Of a stretch of 64,000 nucleotides of DNA, positions 59,006 through 64,000 are shown in pieces. Under the pieces are notes generated by a model. It was not told the origin of the DNA and did not search any database. It saw only the letters and a list, made by a program, of their open reading frames with translations. The position numbers were made by a program, and so were the translations under genes. Location: positions 9,031,517 through 9,095,516 of the forward strand of contig CM065173.1 of the NCBI GenBank assembly GCA_033026295.1, read 5' to 3'. The DNA comes from Channa striata. Lineage: Eukaryota; Chordata; Actinopteri; Anabantiformes; Channidae. Positions within the stretch are counted from its first letter, which is position 1, and every line of letters begins with the position of its first letter.

Positions 59006-61729
59006 ACACACTCTCACACACTCACTCAACCCCGCTCATTTTTTTTCATAGCTGCAACATTAGCCTTTCTGTCTTACCGTATTTCAGAACACTGCTCAAT
59101 GGTTTATAGTAATAACATCAACTCTGAAATGCTTTCATGGAATAAAAAATGGATCTTTTCTTAGTGATTGCATTATAAACGGTGGCATTGTGCTATGACA
59201 AAGTTTTCTACCAGGAATATGCTTTTGTACTTTTATTTTCCAGTGTAGGCATTTGGGCATCGGGCTGTTGCAATAGTTGAGCCAAGTTCAGCATTTTTAC
59301 TGGAAACCCTGCATTCTTATTCCCAGAGCTGTCTGCACACATATCTATGCTGTGGTCACACTTAACTCAATAAGAGTGCTGTTTTTTTTTCAGTCATGTA
59401 GCTCTAACCGACAGATCCAACTTCCACTCTAATGCTTCTTCTACTTGTTTGGTTTTGCATTTTGCAGTCATATTTTAGAAGGTGAAGTGTCCCCTGAAGT
59501 TTGATGGTGTGGGGGACGTGTGAAGCAGAGAAAGAGAGGACAAAGAGAAGGGTGGTGTTGGTGGAGCAAGTGGATTGAGAGATAAAGTGTGAGAGACAGA
59601 GATGTGGGCGGTCAGCCAGCTAGCTGTGACAGGGCCAGATGAACCACGGGTTGTACAGCTGGGTGCTTCACCATCCCTGGAGTCTCAGGGCAGCAGAGAC
59701 AAGTCTGCCAGTGGCCCTGGGGAAATCACTCTCTTCAAACAAATGAAGTGTGAACACTATCTGCCATATGCAAATAAGCCACATTTGATATCTTCCCTAC
59801 CTGTAGTGCAATTCTAAATGTCAACTGCTCAAGAGGGTGGTGGGGATATGAAGAATGTCGCAGAGCCACAGGTGTTTTCTGTGATTTGTGCCTTTTGGGT
59901 CACCAGTCAACAATGTTTTGTAAAACCTCCAGAAAGATGATGTGCAGAGACAGTGTTTGTGAGATTATCATAGTAAACATAGTTGTCTATTATTTTATGG
60001 CTTTACAAAAGAACTTCATCTCGTTTGTACCCACGACAGGTGCATGGCTCTTGCTGCAGCCATGTCAGTTTAGTCATCTGACTATTTTGGTCCACAGTGG
60101 ATTAGTCTCTAAACCTCTTAGAGTTTTGGTTGTATTGCCAAAAATGTTTGCATATATTTCCATGGAGCATAGATGACGAATCTCTGAGAGTCTGAACTGA
60201 CTTTCCCTGTTGCCACAGCATAAGCTTCACATATTCACATCTGGATTGATTGCAGTGGTTGTAATTGATTACCAGCACTTTTTGTGCAGATGCAACTGGT
60301 GTCTCCAAATGCATCTGCACAACCTTTGGATTTCTGCCACCACAGGGCGACTGGACAAGTGCAAAGAAGTGATGAAATCTCATCACGACTCATAATGTTA
60401 GAGAGACAGACGCACAATCTGCAGAAACTCTTATTTCCATCACATCATCTGACAATATTAACGCAGACAGCACCTGTGTGATATATCAGGTTTTAGCTAG
60501 AGTTCACCAAAAAGGTGTTCATTCGAAAACCGTGGGATTCAGTACTGTGGATTGGTGATGAGGAAATAAGTTTGTGATGGCCGGTGGCAAAACGAAGAAC
60601 TGCTGGCAGTTTTTTCTTTTTTTCTTTGTCTGGTTCAGTGTTAAAACACACAGCGTTTCCAATGCAGTGTCACCACTAGGGTGCTGCAAGCATTGCGCAG
60701 TGAAAAAGTATGAATCTTTGCATGCAGGGTCAGCCAAATATTTTTAGACAATTACCCTTACGTGTCTAAAAGGTTTTAAATCTATGACATACTTTACTAA
60801 TTGACTGAGTTTCAGTAAGAACAGATAAAGTATGCAGATTTTCTAAGCAAATCCAGGCAATGGGTAATCTTCCATTTTCAGGGAGTCAGGGACCACTGTT
60901 CATTATTGACTGTAGACCTGTTGCATAATGCATCTTCTGCATAACACCACCCTGTTCTAGCTGGTAGAGCGAGAGTCTAAATTTTCTGTACAAGAGTGAT
61001 TGGATGAGCTATGCAGATTTCACTGTAGAGAAATCAAATATTTATGCCTCTTTCTTTCTTTGGTATTCATGTTTTGTGGAAAGCAGCTACTCAGAACAGT
61101 AGTCCTGATAGCAGCATTTTCTACACCAGTCATTCCCATAAATGCTCCAAATGTGACTTATTTTATAGCACACATACTTCAGCGGCCATGATGATTTGCT
61201 CTTCTTTACACGTCTTTTTCTGTCAAATACAGTTCAATTAGATTTGGATTTAGTGTGATAAGACAGGTGTTGCTAATTTGCTACATTGTTCATGACACCT
61301 CAAAGTAAAGAAAAAAAATCTTAAATACACAAGTTAAGTTATTGGTACATGAGTAACCAGTTTAAAGATTTAATATCGTGTAGTCTGTGGGAAGCAGTTT
61401 ACCACTGAACATAAGTGAGAAAGTCATGTACTATTCATCATTTACTGCCTTTTATACAGGCAGCAGTTTGTTGTGTGAGATAAGGTCTTACAGTTTGAGT
61501 TCTCAGACCTTCACATCTTGCCTTCATTGACGCAACTCAATTAAACCATATCTATTGTGCGCAGCTACTTAGTTTATGTATTAAGTTGTTTATAAAATAA
61601 TTTCTATGTAAAAAACAAAAGAAAACAAGAGTTTCACTTATTCTACTAATTAAAAACATCTTTCTGTAATGTGTGGAGTTTATTATAACTGTGATCTCTC
61701 TTCTGTTTTTTTCTGTTCCTGTGTTCCAG
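54560..61729 (+). other. Intron between signal exon and microexon
   Basis: A 7.2-kb AT-rich intron with no recognised gene. It contains the long CA/CT simple repeat at 58946-59029 and a G-rich purine stretch at 58256-58290. Unbroken complex sequence around 57060-57300 could be conserved non-coding DNA, unproven. Confidence 0.5.
58946..59029. repeat. Compound (CA)n / CACT microsatellite
   Basis: Eight C followed by about 75 bases of CA units interrupted by CT. Short open frames across it encode only His-Thr runs. Confidence 0.95.
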
Positions 61730-61762
61730 CAGGATGGGATTACTGACAGCTTGAGGATAAAG
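61730..61762 (+). CDS. Microexon (30 or 33 bases) following the signal-peptide exon
   Basis: A strong pyrimidine tract ending TTCCAGCAG is followed by GATGGGATTACTGACAGC and then TTGAGGATAAAG before a consensus GTGAGT donor. It encodes (Q)DGITDSLRIK and is phase 0 at both ends, so it joins RFRHK in frame. The tandem acceptor CAGCAG would give isoforms with or without Gln. Evidence is splice signals and phase only; without a transcript it could be a chance pair. Further exons must lie beyond 64000 or be unrecognised. Confidence 0.45.
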
Positions 61763-61892
61763 GTGAGTTTCTATTTCTTATTTTCATTTCTTCCTTCCTC
61801 TTTATATGTAGAAGGATTTTTGATGGAGGCCACAACATGGCCTAAGCATATCTGCTGTATGATATTTTGGACTAACCATGGTGTAAAGCTTT

Positions 61893-62765
61893 CACGTCTT
61901 TATGCATATGAAGAAAATGCCACATACTGTACATAGCACATTATGAACAAAATTCAAACTTAAAACCTATTAGCAGCACAACATGTTGACTCCTCTTTCA
62001 CTCAGTTGGAAGATCTCATTCATTTTGACACAGTCAAAGAACCATTAGTCTGGTCTGGCGCAAAAATTTGCAGTGGTGCCCTTACTTTGGTTTTCAATCC
62101 TGATCTTTGAGAATGGTATTTGAGAATGCAAGTGTCAGAATGAGATTACGCAGAGTTTATCTTGTGAGCCCCCTAGTACATCGTCTGGATTTTGTGCACG
62201 GGTACAGCACGGAGGTCTGTGAAATGACAACTTTGGACAAGTTTAGGAGAATAAGGTCCGAACATTGTATGTTAAAAAGAGGCTTTATTAAGTGCTTTTG
62301 AATGTTGTGTGTGTGTGTGTGTTTGCCCTCAATCCAAATTTTCTTTGTTGGCCCTATCACTTGTTCCTAACCTTCGATTTTTGTAGTTATGTGTAGCGGC
62401 AGTGGTGTCCTGGTTCATTTTGGTTAGGGAGAAGTGAGGTAATCTAATGTCTTTATTTCAGTGCCGAAAACGCCACATTCATAGCACGTCTTGTACAAAG
62501 AGCTTTACACTAAAAACCCATTAGCAGCCTAGCACTTTATTGACTCATTTCACTCAGTTTTTGGCTCAACAAGCAGATCTCACACATTTTAACACAGTCA
62601 ACCAAGAAATAATTGGGTCTAGTGCAAACATTTTCTATAGTGTTCTTACTTGGTTTTCAGTTACTTTTCAATGCAGTGATGTGTGTATATGCATATATGT
62701 TATGCATGTTTGTATTTGACCTAATCCAAATGATCCCCCTTGGCCCCACCACTAAATTCTAGCAC
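61893..62765. repeat. Diverged direct duplication, two copies
   Basis: Copy A (61893-62104, resuming 62318-62380) and copy B (62446-62672, resuming 62705-62765) share the order GTCTTTAT, AAAAcGCCACAT, CATAGCAC, CCyATTAGCAGC, TTTCACTCAGTT, AGATCTCA, CACAGTCA, CTTACTtTGGTTTTCA, then TTTG-CCT-AATCCAAAT and TTGGCCC. Copy A carries about 200 extra bases (62107-62310) that B lacks. It is either a tandem duplication or two neighbouring copies of an unnamed repeat. Confidence 0.65.
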
Positions 62766-63039
62766 CGTCTTCATTCTTTTTAGAAGAATGGGGCAGAGAG
62801 AAGCGGGTATTTGGCCCATCAAACAGAGGGGGGTTAATTTGAGGCAGATTTAAAACCCAGGGTTACGACTAAAGTCTTTCTCCATATTTCTCTGTTAACT
62901 GTCCCGTAAAAATTGTTTTAACTAGACAATTATCCTAGTTTAATGCAGTTTCATGTTTTATGTACATTTTCTAATTAAAAAACAGTAGAACATTGAATTA
63001 TCCAGAAACTCTGTAGACATTCATGATAACATTTTGTGT

Positions 63040-63650
63040 TGATGCACAGATTTGGGTTTCTAAAGCTTTGTGTTCTGCGTGGCCTAAAGTTTGGAACCAC
63101 CAGGAGTTCCAAACTTCCTAAAATTGATTATCAGTTGCCCAAACTAAATGCCCTTTCCTGAATGGTGAGTTCGTCAAAAAGACAAATATCTTCGCAGCCC
63201 TCCACAAAGTGGACCTTTAATGTAGAGTGGCCAGACTGAAGAGGGCACATGATGTTGGAAACAGGTCACCTTTCAGCACAGCAGTGACAGTAAGTGTCCA
63301 AGAAAGACAATGCTGGAAAGGTTTCCAGAACAATTCCCTGAATGTATTTCAGAGGCACAGTCAAAGCCCAGATTTACATCACATAGAAAATCTTAGGGGG
63401 AACATAGACACACCTCAAGATGGCAGTTCAAATGTGCCTCCCTTCCAATCTGATGAAGCTTGAAAGGATCAGCCAGGAAGAATGGAATAAACTGCCCAAA
63501 TCCAGGTGTGTAAAGCCTCTGGAGACTCGCCTAAGAAAACCAAAAGCTGTGATTGCTGCCAGTGGGGCTGTGCAAAGCACTGATGACCAAAGAATGCATT
63601 TTTATTATATTTCAGATTTTCTGTGCTGTAAGATGTGAAAAAATGAGAGG
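63040..63650 (+). pseudogene. Decayed Tc1/mariner transposase, C-terminal half
   Basis: A frame at 63227-63463 holds SQSPDLHHIENL, the Tc1 SPDLNPIEN motif with its acidic residue region. A +1 shifted frame at 63420-63638 continues with ISQEEWNKLPKSRC, then RKPKAVIAASGAVQST, matching the usual C-terminus (EEWxKLP...RL.AVIAAKGGSTK). The shift and missing N-terminus mark a dead copy. The GGAACCACCAGGAGTTCCAA phrase at about 63095 may be a worn end. Confidence 0.8.
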
Positions 63651-64000
63651 GTAACATTACTTTCCTAACTTCCTGTATGTGGTTTGGTATCAGATTACTT
63701 CTCTGTGTTGTATTTATGTTCATATATTAATTGGGACCAAGCTTGTACAGATGTTAGGAAATAGTAGCAATGAAAACATGGTCATGTTACCATGCAGCAT
63801 TAAAGAGGGAATAACATTAAATTCTACATCATGTTGCTATGGTGTTGTTCTTCTTGATACATTAAAGACACGCCTAATGTTATGTATGTGATTAAACATA
63901 AATAAATGTCTTAATCATAAATCAGAAACACTTTATAATTGAGGGGAAATTGCTTAAATTGCCTAGTGGTTATATACACTATAACTGCCACTTGACATTA

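Larger units (their letters stand above)
61763..64000 (+). other. Downstream sequence of the plus-strand gene to the window edge
   Basis: Apart from the duplicated block and the Tc1 corpse, no further exon with splice signals and a plausible peptide was found. The 64-codon frame at 62107-62301 lies in the extra segment of duplication copy A. A (GT)8 tract lies at 62307-62322. Confidence 0.5.

Noticed and set aside
1..64000. Intact tRNA, rRNA, miRNA or CRISPR features
   Set aside because: tRNA-like boxes found are SINE heads with non-pairing stems; no miRNA or rRNA sequence that I know was seen. No spaced array of identical repeats exists; the 16.3-16.6 kb block is a contiguous minisatellite.
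1..64000. Endogenous retrovirus or LTR element
   Set aside because: No reverse transcriptase, integrase or protease motif and no paired LTR-like direct repeats were seen; the 61.9-62.8 kb duplication lacks TG...CA ends and coding content.

Overview
The window looks like nuclear DNA from a ray-finned (probably percomorph) fish. The evidence is spliced vertebrate exons, long AT-rich introns, many (CA)n-type microsatellites, two CpG islands, and decayed repeats of familiar teleost types (tRNA-derived SINE heads, Tc1/mariner remnants, other dispersed teleost repeats). Nothing prokaryotic is present. Coding sequence is well under 2 percent of the window, and most open frames over 60 codons are chance.

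Layout. (1) 1-5.3 kb, minus strand: five consecutive exons of quinoid dihydropteridine reductase (QDPR), the short-chain dehydrogenase that recycles tetrahydrobiopterin. The last exons lie beyond the left edge. The exons carry the N-terminal NADH glycine motif, the cofactor-binding Asp and the YxxxK catalytic pair. Exon 3 as printed is one base short, which breaks the frame. (2) 4.9-5.4 kb: the QDPR CpG island and a 77-base homopurine tract just upstream of the gene. (3) 5.4-31.7 kb: about 26 kb of intergenic DNA with no gene I can support. It holds SINE fragments, dispersed repeats, a diverged minisatellite, a foldback element at 28.6-29.0 kb and several clean hairpins. (4) 31.7-32.7 kb: a second CpG island, probably the first non-coding exon of a plus-strand gene. 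(5) 32.3-64 kb: apparent introns of that gene, with a signal-peptide exon at 54418-54559 and a 30/33-base microexon at about 61730-61762. I do not recognise the product; the gene continues past the right edge. Its introns carry SINEs, two Tc1/mariner corpses and a duplicated block at 61.9-62.8 kb.

The two genes are divergently oriented, with promoters about 26 kb apart. QDPR is metabolic and the other gene is predicted to be secreted or membrane-bound, so I see no functional link between them. I found no convincing new biological system. The points most worth a second look are the QDPR frameshift, the unidentified secreted-protein gene with its NAGNAG microexon, the homopurine promoter tract, and the inverted-repeat elements.
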